Source: Cellulosimicrobium funkei (GTDB lineage: Bacteria; Actinomycetota; Actinomycetes; Actinomycetales; Cellulomonadaceae). Taken from it: 64,000 bases of DNA. The stretch is from the NCBI RefSeq assembly GCF_001019615.1, contig NZ_JNBQ01000009.1:47961-111960 (forward strand), read 5' to 3'. Of this stretch, positions 51,181 through 62,686 are shown piece after piece (the stretch's first letter is position 1; every line of letters begins with the position of its first letter). Made by a program: the position numbers and the translations under genes. The notes beneath the pieces are model-generated. The model saw only the letters and a program-made list of their open reading frames with translations, was not told the DNA's origin and ran no database searches.

Positions 51181-53010
51181 GTGGCCATCGAGACGTCTCC
51201 CGCGGCCCCGGCCGCGCGCCAGGGCAGCCCCGTGCTGACCGTGCGCAACCTCGGCGTGGACTTCTACGTCGACAAGGCCTGGTACCCCGCGGCCACGGAC
51301 GTGAGCTACGACCTCCACTCCGGTGAGGTCCTCGCGATCGTCGGCGAGTCCGGCTCGGGCAAGTCCCAGTCGTCGCTCGCGCTGCTGGGCCTGCTCCCGC
51401 CGAACGGTCGTGCGCGCGGCTCCGCCAAGCTCGGCGACCGCGAGCTCATCGGCATGTCGCACGGCTCGCTGCGGCACGTCCGCGGCAAGGAGATCTCCAT
51501 GATCTTCCAGGAGCCGATGACGGCGCTGAACCCCGTGTACACGGTGGGCTTCCAGATCGTCGAGACCATCCGGACGCACTTCAACGTCGGTCCCGCGGAC
51601 GCGAAGAAGCGCGCGATCGAGCTCCTGCGGCTCGTCGAGATCCCGGAGCCGGAGCGCCGCTTCGACGCGTACCCGCACCAGCTCTCCGGCGGTCAGCGCC
51701 AGCGCGCCATGATCGCCCAGGCGCTCGCGTGCGACCCCAAGCTCCTCGTCGCCGACGAGCCGACCACGGCGCTCGACGTCACGGTCCAGGCCGAGATCCT
51801 CAAGCTGCTCCGCGACCTGCGCTACCGGGTCGACGCGGCGATCATCCTCATCACGCACGACATGGGCGTGGTGGCCGACATGGCCGACTCGATCATGGTC
51901 ATGAAGGACGGCCAGGTCGTCGAGCGCGGCACGTCGGCCGAGATCTTCGGCGCGCCGAAGCACCCGTACACGATCCGCCTGCTCGAGGCGGTGCCGCACC
52001 TCGGCTCCACGCGCGAGGCGACCACGACCACGGACCGCGTCCCGGCGGCCGCGGCGCAGGAGCGCCCGCTCGTGCTCGACGCGCAGGACATGGTCATCGA
52101 GTACCCGGGTCGACGCCGCCAGGCCGCGTTCCGCGCCGTCGACGAGGTGTCGATGCAGATCCGCCAGGGCGAGGTCCTCGGGCTCGTCGGCGAGTCGGGA
52201 TCGGGCAAGACGACGATCGGTCGCGCGGCCGTCGGCCTCCTGCCGGTCACCGGGGGCTCGCTCGAGATCGTCGGCAGGAACATGGTGGGCGCCACGGTCA
52301 AGGACCTCAAGCCGCTGCGCACCGAGGTGGGCATCGTGTTCCAGGACCCGGGGTCGTCGCTCAACCCGCGCCTGCCGATCGGCGAGTCCATCGGCGAGCC
52401 GCTCATGCTGCACAAGGGCGTGAAGGGCAAGGAGCTCAGCCGCGAGGTCGAGCGCCTGCTCGACCAGGTCGAGCTGCCGCGCGCGATGCGCAACCGCTAC
52501 CCGCACGAGCTCTCGGGTGGCCAGCGCCAGCGCGTCGGCATCGCCCGTGCGCTCTCGCTCGAGCCCAAGCTGCTCGTGGCGGACGAGCCGACGTCGGCGC
52601 TCGACGTGTCCGTGCAGGCCAAGGTCCTCGACCTGTTCACGGACCTCCAGCGTGAGCACGGTTTCGCGTGCCTGTTCATCTCGCACGACCTCGCGGTCGT
52701 CGAGATGCTGTCCGACCGCATCGCCGTGATGCACAAGGGCAAGCTGGTCGAGGTGGGCGCGACGTCGCAGATCGTGCACGCCCCCCAGCACCCGTACACG
52801 CAGCGTCTCCTCGCCGCGGTGCCGGTGCCGGACCCGGCGGCGCAGCGCGAGCGCCGTGCCGCGCGCGACGCGCTGCTCGAGGCCGCGGCGCGCGACATCG
52901 CGAACGACGAGCTGTCGTCGCTCGTGGACGAGGAGCGCTCGCTCGCCGAGTCGCGTGACGACATCGACCACGAGCGGAGCGCGCCTCCCACGGCGGGCGC
53001 GGGGTTCTGA
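51181..53010 (+). CDS. Fused DppD-DppF peptide transporter ATPase
   Basis: A 609-residue protein holding two complete ABC ATPase domains. The first has Walker A GESGSGKS at 55-62, [15 protein letters not shown] and [12 protein letters not shown]. The second has GESGSGKT near 338, [15 protein letters not shown] and [16 protein letters not shown] followed by RLLEAVPHL or RLLAAVPVP ends each half, as in DppD and DppF. The fusion gives a one-gene motor for the upstream permeases. It starts at GTG 51181 after AGGAAGGAC. A very strong terminator follows. Confidence 0.93.
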   Translation: MAIETSPAAPAARQGSPVLTVRNLGVDFYVDKAWYPAATDVSYDLHSGEVLAIVGESGSGKSQSSLALLGLLPPNGRARGSAKLGDRELIGMSHGSLRHVRGKEISMIFQEPMTALNPVYTVGFQIVETIRTHFNVGPADAKKRAIELLRLVEIPEPERRFDAYPHQLSGGQRQRAMIAQALACDPKLLVADEPTTALDVTVQAEILKLLRDLRYRVDAAIILITHDMGVVADMADSIMVMKDGQVVERGTSAEIFGAPKHPYTIRLLEAVPHLGSTREATTTTDRVPAAAAQERPLVLDAQDMVIEYPGRRRQAAFRAVDEVSMQIRQGEVLGLVGESGSGKTTIGRAAVGLLPVTGGSLEIVGRNMVGATVKDLKPLRTEVGIVFQDPGSSLNPRLPIGESIGEPLMLHKGVKGKELSREVERLLDQVELPRAMRNRYPHELSGGQRQRVGIARALSLEPKLLVADEPTSALDVSVQAKVLDLFTDLQREHGFACLFISHDLAVVEMLSDRIAVMHKGKLVEVGATSQIVHAPQHPYTQRLLAAVPVPDPAAQRERRAARDALLEAAARDIANDELSSLVDEERSLAESRDDIDHERSAPPTAGAGF

Positions 53011-53061
53011 GTCCCGGGACCCCACCGGGGAGGGCGGGTACCGCCCTCGGCCCTTGACCTG

Positions 53062-53103
53062 ACGCCCCGGCGGGGGCCACGATCGTGGCCCCCGCCGGGG
53101 CGT
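53062..53103 (+). terminator. 42-bp perfect palindromic terminator of the peptide ATPase gene
   Basis: A 19-bp arm (53062-53080) and its exact complement (53085-53103) flank GATC, itself self-complementary, so the whole stretch is one perfect palindrome. Confidence 0.85.
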
Positions 53104-53144
53104 TCCGGTTGCCGGAGACCGGCTGCGCGGCAAGCCTGGGAGGC

Positions 53145-54914
53145 ATGACACGAGCCGAGGACGACGTGCCGGGGACGCCCGGCCCGGACCATGCCGGGTC
53201 GGCGGACGCGGGCCCTCCCGCCTGCGGGGCCACGGCAGCCGACGACCTCGACAGCCCTCGCACCGGACGCCCGGACCCTCGGGTCTTCTACCCGGCGGCC
53301 GGGATCATCCTGCTCTTCGTGCTCGCGACCATCTTCTTCACCGACACGGTGACGGCGCTCATGGACACGCTCCAGCGGGACGTCATCGGCGTCTTCGGCT
53401 GGTACTACGTGATCGTCGTGGCAGGGTTCGTGGTCTTCTCCCTGTGGATGGGCCTGAGCCGCTTCGGCGACATCGTGCTCGGCAAGGACGAGGACGAGCC
53501 GCTGTTCCGGCTGCCCGTCTGGTTCGCGATGCTCTTCGCGACGGGCATGGGGATCGGGCTCGTCTACTGGGGCGTGGCGGAGCCGCTGTCGCACTACGTG
53601 AGCCCCAAGCCGGGCGTCGAGGGGAGCGACCCGGCGCTCGCCCAGGCCGCGATGGGGCAGAGCTACCTCCACTGGGGCGTCCACGCGTGGGCGATCTACG
53701 TCGTCGCGGGCCTCGCGCTCGCCTACGCGATCCACCGCAAGGGCCGGCCGGTGTCGATCCGGTGGGCGCTCGAGCCGCTGTTCGGGGACCGGGTCAGGGG
53801 CCGGCTCGGGGACGTCATCGACGTCGTCGCGATCATCGGCACGGTGTTCGGGGTGGCGACGTCGCTCGGCTTCGGCGTCCTCCAGATCGCCGCGGGCCTC
53901 GGCTACCTCGACGTGGTGCAGCCGAGCACGGCCCTCGAGATCGGGCTCATCGCGGCGATCTCCGCGCTCGCGACGATCTCGGTCGTGTCGGGGCTGGGCA
54001 AGGGGATCAAGTGGCTGTCCAACGGCAACATGATCCTGGCCGGGGTCGTCCTGGTCCTCGTGCTGGCCCTGGGACCGACCCTCTTCCTGCTGCGCGAGTG
54101 GGTCCAGTCTCTCGGCTACTACGTCCAGAACATCGTCCGGCTGTCGTTCGACACGACCGCGTTCCAGGGCGAGGCCGGGCTCGAGTGGCAGTCCTCGTGG
54201 ACGATCTTCTACTGGGGCTGGTGGATCTCGTGGGCACCCTTCGTCGGCGTCTTCATCGCCCGGATCTCGCGCGGGCGCACGGTGCGCGAGTTCGTCCTCG
54301 GGACGCTCCTCGTCCCGACGGTCGTCACGACCCTGTGGTTCTCGGTCTTCGGCGGGTCGGCCCTCTACCGCGAGCTGACCGAGCCGGGGAGCATGCTCGT
54401 CGACGGCGCGGTCGACACCGACACGACGCTGTTCCAGCTCTTCGACGGCCTGCCGCTCGGCAACGTCCTCTCGGTCGTGGGGATCCTGCTGATCGTCGTG
54501 TTCTTCGTGACGTCGTCGGACTCGGGCTCGCTCGTCGTGGACATGCTCGCGAGCGGGGGCAACCCGAACCCGCCCACGTGGAGCCGCATCTTCTGGGCGG
54601 GCGTGTCGGGGCTGCTCGCGATCGCGCTCCTGCTCGCCGGCGGGCTCCAGGCGCTCCAGACCGCGGCGATCCTCATCGCGCTGCCGTTCTCCGTCGTCAT
54701 GATCGGGATGGCCGTCTCCACCGTGCGCGCCCTGCGCGCGGAGCATGCCGCGATCCTGCGCGCCGAGCGCAGGGCTGCGCGCACGGCGCTGACGGAGCAC
54801 GTGACGACCCGCGTGTCGGAGAGCATCTCGGAGCAGTGGGAGGAGCTCTACCCGGACCGCCCGGACCGGTGGCGCGCGCTGGCCCGGCGCCCGCGCAAGG
54901 GCTCGCCGAGGTGA
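53145..54914 (+). CDS. BCCT family betaine/choline/carnitine transporter
   Basis: A 589-residue transporter starting at ATG 53145 after GGGAGG. A ~45-residue acidic tail precedes twelve membrane segments. TGMGIGLVYWGVAEPLSHY is the glycine-rich TM3 region. FYWGWWISWAPFVGVFIARISRGRT is the BCCT signature with the tryptophans that box the quaternary amine. A ~70-residue charged C-terminal tail could sense osmotic strength as in BetP. It imports compatible solutes such as glycine betaine with sodium or protons. Confidence 0.93.
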   Translation: MTRAEDDVPGTPGPDHAGSADAGPPACGATAADDLDSPRTGRPDPRVFYPAAGIILLFVLATIFFTDTVTALMDTLQRDVIGVFGWYYVIVVAGFVVFSLWMGLSRFGDIVLGKDEDEPLFRLPVWFAMLFATGMGIGLVYWGVAEPLSHYVSPKPGVEGSDPALAQAAMGQSYLHWGVHAWAIYVVAGLALAYAIHRKGRPVSIRWALEPLFGDRVRGRLGDVIDVVAIIGTVFGVATSLGFGVLQIAAGLGYLDVVQPSTALEIGLIAAISALATISVVSGLGKGIKWLSNGNMILAGVVLVLVLALGPTLFLLREWVQSLGYYVQNIVRLSFDTTAFQGEAGLEWQSSWTIFYWGWWISWAPFVGVFIARISRGRTVREFVLGTLLVPTVVTTLWFSVFGGSALYRELTEPGSMLVDGAVDTDTTLFQLFDGLPLGNVLSVVGILLIVVFFVTSSDSGSLVVDMLASGGNPNPPTWSRIFWAGVSGLLAIALLLAGGLQALQTAAILIALPFSVVMIGMAVSTVRALRAEHAAILRAERRAARTALTEHVTTRVSESISEQWEELYPDRPDRWRALARRPRKGSPR

Positions 54915-55010
54915 CGCCGTCGGCGCCGCGGCGGGACCGGCGCGGGGGCCGGGTGCGGCGAGCGCGGCGGCGGAGTGACGCGGGTCATGGTGGCGGGAAG
55001 CGCGACCCGG

Positions 55011-55016
55011 TAGGAT
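55011..55016 (+). promoter_or_regulatory. Likely -10 hexamer of typA
   Basis: TAGGAT lies about 120 bp before the typA ATG. Transcription near 55023 would give a leader of roughly 110 nt with GC-rich inverted segments. No clear -35 is visible. Confidence 0.45.
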
Positions 55017-55134
55017 AGCCGTGCCCGGGTGACGGCCCGTGCTCCGTGATGCCGCGGCGGGCTGCTCCCGCGCCGTGCGCGCAGAGGTGGCCGGCCGTCG
55101 TCGCCCCTCGAACCCCACGAAATGAGAACCGTAG

Positions 55135-57045
<1,911 letters not shown>

Positions 57046-57058
57046 CGTCGCCTCACGG

Positions 57059-58093
57059 GTGACCGTCCCGACCTCCCAGCAGGCCGCCGTCGTGCCCGAC
57101 GGCGGCCTGCTGGCCGTGCACGCCCACCCCGACGACGAGACGCTCGCCACGGGCGCGCTCCTCGCGACGTGGGCCGGGTCGGGTCAGCGCGTCACCGTCG
57201 TGACGTGCACGCGCGGCGAGCGGGGCGAGGTGATCGACACGCCCGCGCACCCGACGGGCGTCGGGCACCTCGAGGGCGTCGGTCCCGCCCTCGCCACGCA
57301 CCGCGAGGGCGAGCTCGCTCGCGCGCTCGCCGCCCTCGGCGTCGCGGACCACGTCTTCCTCGACGCGGTCGCGCTCCCCGGGCCGGGCGCGATGCCCGAC
57401 GGCGGTGCGCCACCCCGGTTCGAGGACTCCGGCATGGCCTGGGTCGCGCCGGGCGTCGCGAGCGCCGCGGCGGACCTCCCGCCCCGGGCGTTCGTCGGCG
57501 TCCCGCTCGACGAGGCCGCCGCGCTGCTGGCCGCGGTCGTGCGCGACCGCGGCCCCGCGGTCGTCGCGACGTACGAGCCCGGGGGCGGCTACGGGCACCC
57601 CGACCACGTGCGCGCGCACGACGTGACCGTCCGGGCGCTCGAGCTGCTCGACGCCGCGGGCGAGCCCGTGCCCGCGCTCTGGCTGGCGGTGGCCCCCGCG
57701 AGCACGGTGCGCGCCGCGCGGCGCGCCCTCGCGGCGCATCCCGCGGTCCGAGCCCTCCTCGCGGACGACGCCGACCTCGTCCTGCCCGACCCGGACGAGG
57801 ACCTGCCGCCGTTCGCACGCCCCGACGCGTCGCTGCCCCCGCTCGCGACCGTGCCGGTGGCGCCCGTCCTCGACGAGCTCCTCGCCGCGATGCGGGAGCA
57901 CGCGACGCAGGTCCAGCGCGTCACCGCCGCGGTCGCCGAAGCGGGCTCGGTCACGGGGGAGGGCCCCGAGGGCGTGCTGGGCTGGTACGCGCTCAGCAAC
58001 GACGTGCTGGCCCCCGTCCCTTCACACGAGTTCTACGCTCCCTCCGGCGGCGCTCTCCTCGGCGACCAGGTCCGGCCCGGGCCCACACGTTAA
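57059..58093 (+). CDS. mshB: MshB-type GlcNAc-Ins deacetylase (mycothiol synthesis)
   Basis: A 344-residue zinc deacetylase of the LmbE/PIG-L family. VHAHPDDETLATGA has zinc ligands H23 and D26, and GGGYGHPDHVRAHDVTVRA carries the third ligand. CTRGERGEVIDTPAHPTG and ARALAALGVADHVFLD match mycobacterial MshB. It removes the acetyl group from GlcNAc-inositol in mycothiol synthesis, a pathway confined to actinobacteria. The start is a GTG close to the typA stop without a strong ribosome-binding site. Confidence 0.9.
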   Translation: MTVPTSQQAAVVPDGGLLAVHAHPDDETLATGALLATWAGSGQRVTVVTCTRGERGEVIDTPAHPTGVGHLEGVGPALATHREGELARALAALGVADHVFLDAVALPGPGAMPDGGAPPRFEDSGMAWVAPGVASAAADLPPRAFVGVPLDEAAALLAAVVRDRGPAVVATYEPGGGYGHPDHVRAHDVTVRALELLDAAGEPVPALWLAVAPASTVRAARRALAAHPAVRALLADDADLVLPDPDEDLPPFARPDASLPPLATVPVAPVLDELLAAMREHATQVQRVTAAVAEAGSVTGEGPEGVLGWYALSNDVLAPVPSHEFYAPSGGALLGDQVRPGPTR

Positions 58094-58096
58094 CCT
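58091..58096 (+). promoter_or_regulatory. Leaderless promoter -10 overlapping the mshB stop
   Basis: TAACCT contains the TAA stop of mshB (58091-58093) and ends seven bases before the GTG at 58104. The downstream gene should give a leaderless mRNA. Confidence 0.6.
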
Positions 58097-58103
58097 GGGG
58101 CCC

Positions 58104-58553
58104 GTGGAGACCGGTATGGGGCGGCTCGTCGGCCGCGGGGTGGCGTGCGCGCTCGTCGGTGCGATCGTCGGGCTCGTCGGCACCGTCGCGCACCGGGCGC
58201 ACCTGCTCGGTGTCGACCTCCCCGGAGGCGTCGGGCTGGGCATCGTGCTCGCACTCGTGACCGTCTTCGCGGCCGGCACCCTCGCGCGCGCCTGGGGCGG
58301 CATGGCCGGCCTGCTCGGCTACGGCATCGGATGGGTCGTCGTGGTCCAGCTGCTCTCGCTCGAGGGCCCCGGCGGCGACGTCCTGGTGCCCAGCGAGCCC
58401 GTCGGGTACGTCTGGATCTACGGGGGCCTGCTCGTCGTCGCTGCGGTCGCGTTCCTGCCGCGCTCGTGGTTCAGCGACCGGCCCGTCCGCCCGGCGCTCC
58501 ACGGCCGTCCCACCAGGCACGACGGACCTGAGGACACCCTCGCGTCCCGCTAG
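58104..58553 (+). CDS. DUF6113-type small membrane protein
   Basis: A 149-residue protein from GTG 58104. Four hydrophobic segments are visible (GVACALVGAIVGLVGTV, VGLGIVLALVTVFAAGTLA, GLLGYGIGWVVVVQLLSL and GYVWIYGGLLVVAAVAFL), ending in a basic hydrophilic tail. It resembles the small membrane protein often found beside mshB in actinobacteria (DUF6113). The function is unknown. Its TAG stop forms the start of the next gene's -10 hexamer. Confidence 0.7.
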   Translation: METGMGRLVGRGVACALVGAIVGLVGTVAHRAHLLGVDLPGGVGLGIVLALVTVFAAGTLARAWGGMAGLLGYGIGWVVVVQLLSLEGPGGDVLVPSEPVGYVWIYGGLLVVAAVAFLPRSWFSDRPVRPALHGRPTRHDGPEDTLASR

Positions 58554-58556
58554 AAT
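58551..58556 (+). promoter_or_regulatory. -10 hexamer of the VanW-domain gene overlapping an upstream stop
   Basis: TAGAAT includes the TAG stop of the preceding gene. Transcription near 58563 would give a ~67-nt leader with GGAGA before the ATG at 58630. Confidence 0.55.
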
Positions 58557-58629
58557 TCGCGGTGCGGATCCCCGCACACCCCTCGTCGTCGCGCGGACAG
58601 CCGCGCGCCTTTCGTCACGGAGACAGTGG

Positions 58630-61600
58630 ATGGGTCAGCCGACCGACCGAGACGCCGATCTCGACTCCCCTCAGGACGCCGTCCCCGGGACCGGGACCCC
58701 CGGTCCCCGCCCCGAGCCCGCCCCCGTCGACGAGAGCGCCGAGGCGTCCGGGACGGCCGACGTCTCCGAGCGGCCCGGCACGGACGACGGTGACGTCGCC
58801 GACGAGGCCCGTGTCCCCGCCGACTCCGCGCCCGCGGTGGACGACGACGCACCACGGGTCGGCACGGCCGAGGTCGCCGCTCCGGGCGAGGTCGCCGCTG
58901 CGGACGAGGTCAGCGAGCCCGTGACGCCGGTCGACCAGGACACCCCGGCCGCCGGCAGCGGGGCGGCCGAGCCGGAGGCGCCCGCCGAGCCGACGGCGCC
59001 AGCTGAGCCGGCGGCGCCTGCTGAGCCGGCGACGCCCGCCGAGCCGGTGGCTCCTGCCGAGCCGGTCGCGGCTGCCGAGCCGGCAGCCCCGCACGAGCGG
59101 TCCGACGCCCCGGTCGATCCGGACGAGACGGCGGTCATCGAGGTGGCCGAGGCCCGGCCGGACCTGTCGGAGGGCGCGGAGGGCGTCGTGCCGCAGGCCG
59201 ACGCCGTCCCGAGCGCTCAGGCGGCCGACGCCGCCTCGACCGCCGCGGACGACGCTCCCGACGACGCGGCGCAGGTACCGGCGCCGGCCGGCGAGCCCGC
59301 GGCGGCTGCGGCCGGGACGGCCGTCGGGACCGAGGACGGCTCCGCACCGGACGCGGCCGCGACGGAGGCGGCAGACGCCACGACGGACCCGGTCGCGGAC
59401 GGTGCCGTGGAGGCTCCGGCGGCGGACGAGGCGTCGAGCGCCGCACCCGCGCCCGAGGCGCGGTCCGCCGGCTCGGCCCCCGTGGCGGAGACCGACCCGT
59501 CGTCGACCGCGCCCGCCGGGACGGTCGACCCGCCGTCGTCCCCGGACGAGGAGGACGACGGCGAGGAGGACGAGGAGGAGCCGTACGTGCCCCGCGTCTT
59601 CGCGTTCGACCCCAGCGTCCCGGCCGTGCTCGTCCCGGCGCCCGGGACCGAGGAGCAGGCGGCGACGCCCTCGGACGGTCCGGACGTCGCGGCGGACGAC
59701 CCTCCGGCCGAGCCGATCGCCGTGGCGCCCACGGTGGAGGAGCCCGAGGCCGAGCGGACCGCCGTCGTGCCCGTGGTGCCGCCGCAGGCACCCGCGCCGT
59801 CGCCGACCGCCCCGGACCCCGCGGCTGCGGACCCGACCCCCGCGCCGGCCGCGGACGCCACCCAGGTCATCCCGCCCGTCGACCCGTGGTCCCGCCCCGC
59901 CCCGGTCGTCCGGACCTCCGTCCGACCGGGTGCTCCGGCCACGACCCCCGCGGCGGACCCGACGGCGACCCCGGGCGCGACGCCCGCGGCCGCACCGGCG
60001 GCGGCGGGCCTGGGAAGCGCCTTCGGCCCGGTCCCGCCCGACGAGTCCCGGCAGGCGTCGCCCTTCGACGGTTTCGAGGAGGACGCGCCCCGGCGCGGCT
60101 GGGTGCGCGGGCTGATGTGGACGGGCATCGGCGTCCTCGTCCTCGGCGGCCTCTACACGGGCGCGCAGTGGTTCTTCTCCGACAAGGTGCCGAGCGGGAC
60201 GAGCGTCGCCGGCGTGGACGTCGGGGGACTCACCCGGACGGCGGCGCAGGACAGGCTCGAGTCCGAGCTCGGCCCGCGTGCGGCCGAGCCGGTGGCGCTC
60301 ACGGCGGGCGAGGCGAGCACGACGCTCGACCCGGCGGCCGCGGGCCTGACCTTCGACGCCGCGGCCACCGCGGAAGAGCTCACGGCGTTCTCCATGAGCC
60401 CGGCCCGGCTGTGGCAGCACCTGTTCGGCGGCGAGGACGAGGCCCCGGTGGTCTCCGTGGACGACGCGGCGCTCGACGCCCAGGTCGAGGCGCTGCGTGG
60501 GAGCCTCGAGATCGAGCCGGTCGACGGCACGGTGCAGTTCGTGGACGGTGCCCCGACGAGCACGCCGGCGGCCGACGGCTCGGCCCTCGTGACGGACGAG
60601 GTCCCGGCGGCCATCACGTCGAGCTGGCTCGTCACGGACGGCCCGGTCGCGCTGCCGACCGAGCCCGTGGAGCCCGCGATCACGCAGGAGGAGACGGACG
60701 CCGCGCTCGCGCAGGCGGAGAAGGTCGTGTCCGCGCCCGTCGTCGTGTCGGTCGGGGGGCAGAACCCCGAGCTCCCGCCGGAGGCCCTCGCGGCGGCCGC
60801 GTCGTTCCCGGCGACGGACGGGGTGCTGACCCTCACCTTCGACGGCGCGACGCTCGTGGACTCGGTGGTCGACCGGACGAGCGACCTGCTCACCGCCGCC
60901 GACGACGCGCACTTCGTCTTCCAGGACGGCGCCCCGGTGATCGAGGGCGGGGAGCCCGGTACGACGATCGACCCGGCGGCCATCGCGGCGGCCGTCACGA
61001 CGGCGGCGTCGGGCGACGAGCGGACCGCGACGGTCGAGCTCGTCGAGTCGGACCCCGAGCAGTCGGTCGCGGCGCTCGAGGCGCTCGGGATCAAGGAGAA
61101 GGTCTCGGAGTTCTCGACCCCCGTGCCGAACGTCCCGGTCCGCACCGCGAACCTGCGCCGCGGCGCGGAGAAGGTGACGGGGACCCTCGTGAAGCCGGGC
61201 GAGACGTTCTCGCTCGTCGACACGCTGTCGCCCATCACGCTCGAGGGCGGTTACTTCGCGGCGGGCATCGTCGAGAGCGGGCGGCACACGGAGGGCGTCG
61301 GCGGCGGTCTGTCGCAGATGGCGACGACCACGTACAACGCCGGGTTCTTCGCCGGCCTCGAGGACGTCGAGCACCGGCCCCACAGCTACTGGTTCGAGCG
61401 GTACCCCGCGGGGCGCGAGGCGACGATCTTCGTCGGGTCGATCGACATGAAGTTCAAGAACGACACGCCGTACGGCGTCCTCATGCAGTCCTGGGTCGGC
61501 GGGGGCGAGCTGCACGTCGCGATCTGGAGCACCAAGTACTACGACGTGGAGACGTCGTCGAGCGGCAAGTCGAACGTGGTCCAGCCGACGACGGTCACGC

Positions 61601-61749
61601 ACTCGGGCGCCGACTGCGCCCCCACCCCCGCGGGCAGCCCGGGCTTCTCCATCACGAACTACCGCAAGGTCTACCACGAGGGCGAGCTCGTCAAGGACGA
61701 GTCCTACCGGTGGACGTACAAGCCGGACAACGCGGTCGTCTGCGAGTAG
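58630..61749 (+). CDS. Large membrane-anchored VanW-domain protein
   Basis: A 1039-residue protein. Residues 1-490 are disordered, rich in Ala, Pro, Asp and Glu, with a hexapeptide-like repeat around 112-155 (APAEPx units). One membrane helix (~494-516, WTGIGVLVLGGLYTGAQWFF) follows an Arg-rich flank, so the long tail is cytoplasmic and the rest lies outside. Two putative peptidoglycan-binding YoaR-like domains (~520-820) lead to a VanW domain (~827-975) with KPGETFSLVDTLSP, GVGGGLSQMATTTYNA and PYGVLMQSWV. VanW proteins are tied to cell-wall biology, of unknown activity. Confidence 0.87.
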   Translation: MGQPTDRDADLDSPQDAVPGTGTPGPRPEPAPVDESAEASGTADVSERPGTDDGDVADEARVPADSAPAVDDDAPRVGTAEVAAPGEVAAADEVSEPVTPVDQDTPAAGSGAAEPEAPAEPTAPAEPAAPAEPATPAEPVAPAEPVAAAEPAAPHERSDAPVDPDETAVIEVAEARPDLSEGAEGVVPQADAVPSAQAADAASTAADDAPDDAAQVPAPAGEPAAAAAGTAVGTEDGSAPDAAATEAADATTDPVADGAVEAPAADEASSAAPAPEARSAGSAPVAETDPSSTAPAGTVDPPSSPDEEDDGEEDEEEPYVPRVFAFDPSVPAVLVPAPGTEEQAATPSDGPDVAADDPPAEPIAVAPTVEEPEAERTAVVPVVPPQAPAPSPTAPDPAAADPTPAPAADATQVIPPVDPWSRPAPVVRTSVRPGAPATTPAADPTATPGATPAAAPAAAGLGSAFGPVPPDESRQASPFDGFEEDAPRRGWVRGLMWTGIGVLVLGGLYTGAQWFFSDKVPSGTSVAGVDVGGLTRTAAQDRLESELGPRAAEPVALTAGEASTTLDPAAAGLTFDAAATAEELTAFSMSPARLWQHLFGGEDEAPVVSVDDAALDAQVEALRGSLEIEPVDGTVQFVDGAPTSTPAADGSALVTDEVPAAITSSWLVTDGPVALPTEPVEPAITQEETDAALAQAEKVVSAPVVVSVGGQNPELPPEALAAAASFPATDGVLTLTFDGATLVDSVVDRTSDLLTAADDAHFVFQDGAPVIEGGEPGTTIDPAAIAAAVTTAASGDERTATVELVESDPEQSVAALEALGIKEKVSEFSTPVPNVPVRTANLRRGAEKVTGTLVKPGETFSLVDTLSPITLEGGYFAAGIVESGRHTEGVGGGLSQMATTTYNAGFFAGLEDVEHRPHSYWFERYPAGREATIFVGSIDMKFKNDTPYGVLMQSWVGGGELHVAIWSTKYYDVETSSSGKSNVVQPTTVTHSGADCAPTPAGSPGFSITNYRKVYHEGELVKDESYRWTYKPDNAVVCE

Positions 61750-61780
61750 ACGACCGGTCCACCACACACACGGAGGTCCC

Positions 61781-62686
61781 ATGCTCGGACGGAGCGAACG
61801 GGAGTCGGGCGCGCAGGCGCTCCTCGCGGCCACGGCGGCGGGCTGGGTCGAGGGCGACCCCGCCGAGGCGGACGCGCTGCTCGACCTCGGGTCGACGACC
61901 GCGACGCTGTCGACCGTCGCGAGCATCGACGGCCTGTCCGCCGTCGTGCACCTGGGGCACCCGGCACAGCCGTCGCACGAGCTGGAGCGGGCGCTGCTCG
62001 CCGCGCCGCCCTCGCTCGTGCTCACGGGGGCGTCGGCCGTGCCGGCGCAGTGGGTCTGGGTCGGGCGCTCGGGCGCCGCGCGGGACCTGACGGGGCACGT
62101 CGTCGTGGACGAGGCGGGCATGCGCGACCGCCGCCACGTGCTGCGCACGATGGGCGTGAGCCCGTCCCTCGTCCCGACGCGGACGAGCCTGGAGGAGCGC
62201 ATCGCGCTCGCCGGCCCCGACGGCAGCCTCGTCGTCGAGCGTTCCGTCGCCGCGGGACCGCTCGCCGCGCTCGGGTACGCCGAGCTCGCCGGGAGCGAGG
62301 TCCTCGGCGACGGCGCGCCCGTCTGGTACGGCCTCCTGGAGAGCCGGGGCGCCGTACCGCGGGCCGAGGGCGTCGCCCAGGTCTGGCTCGCGTTCGGGCC
62401 GCGGGACGACCACCGCGGCTCGCTCCAGGAGACGCTCGCGCTCGTGGCCCAGGCAGGCATCGACCTCCAGCACCTGCGCAGCCACCGCTCCCAGGCCGGA
62501 CCCCACATCTTCTTCTGCGCGTTCTCCTGCCCCGACGCGGGGACGCTCGACGGTCTCCTCGCGGGCTTCGCGGAGCGGGGCGTCGCGCACCGCCTGCTGG
62601 CCGTCCTGCCCGGGCAGGAGTTCGTGCCCGGCCCGGACGCGCTCGCGCCGCGCTGGGCGTCGGCACCGGACCCCGTGCGCGCGTGA
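61781..62686 (+). CDS. Unrecognised protein with C-terminal ACT-like domain, first gene of the pheA-tyrA operon
   Basis: A 301-residue protein I do not recognise. The N-terminal ~200 residues look globular and start with a short motif LLDLGSTTATLSTVASIDGLSAVVH. From ~213 a stretch GSLQETLALVAQAGIDLQHLRSHRSQAG, HIFFCAFSCPDAGTLDGLLAGF resembles the ACT domain of prephenate dehydratase. It begins at ATG 61781 after CGGAGG, and its stop overlaps the pheA start (GTGA). It may sense an aromatic amino acid or partner PheA. Confidence 0.6.
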   Translation: MLGRSERESGAQALLAATAAGWVEGDPAEADALLDLGSTTATLSTVASIDGLSAVVHLGHPAQPSHELERALLAAPPSLVLTGASAVPAQWVWVGRSGAARDLTGHVVVDEAGMRDRRHVLRTMGVSPSLVPTRTSLEERIALAGPDGSLVVERSVAAGPLAALGYAELAGSEVLGDGAPVWYGLLESRGAVPRAEGVAQVWLAFGPRDDHRGSLQETLALVAQAGIDLQHLRSHRSQAGPHIFFCAFSCPDAGTLDGLLAGFAERGVAHRLLAVLPGQEFVPGPDALAPRWASAPDPVRA

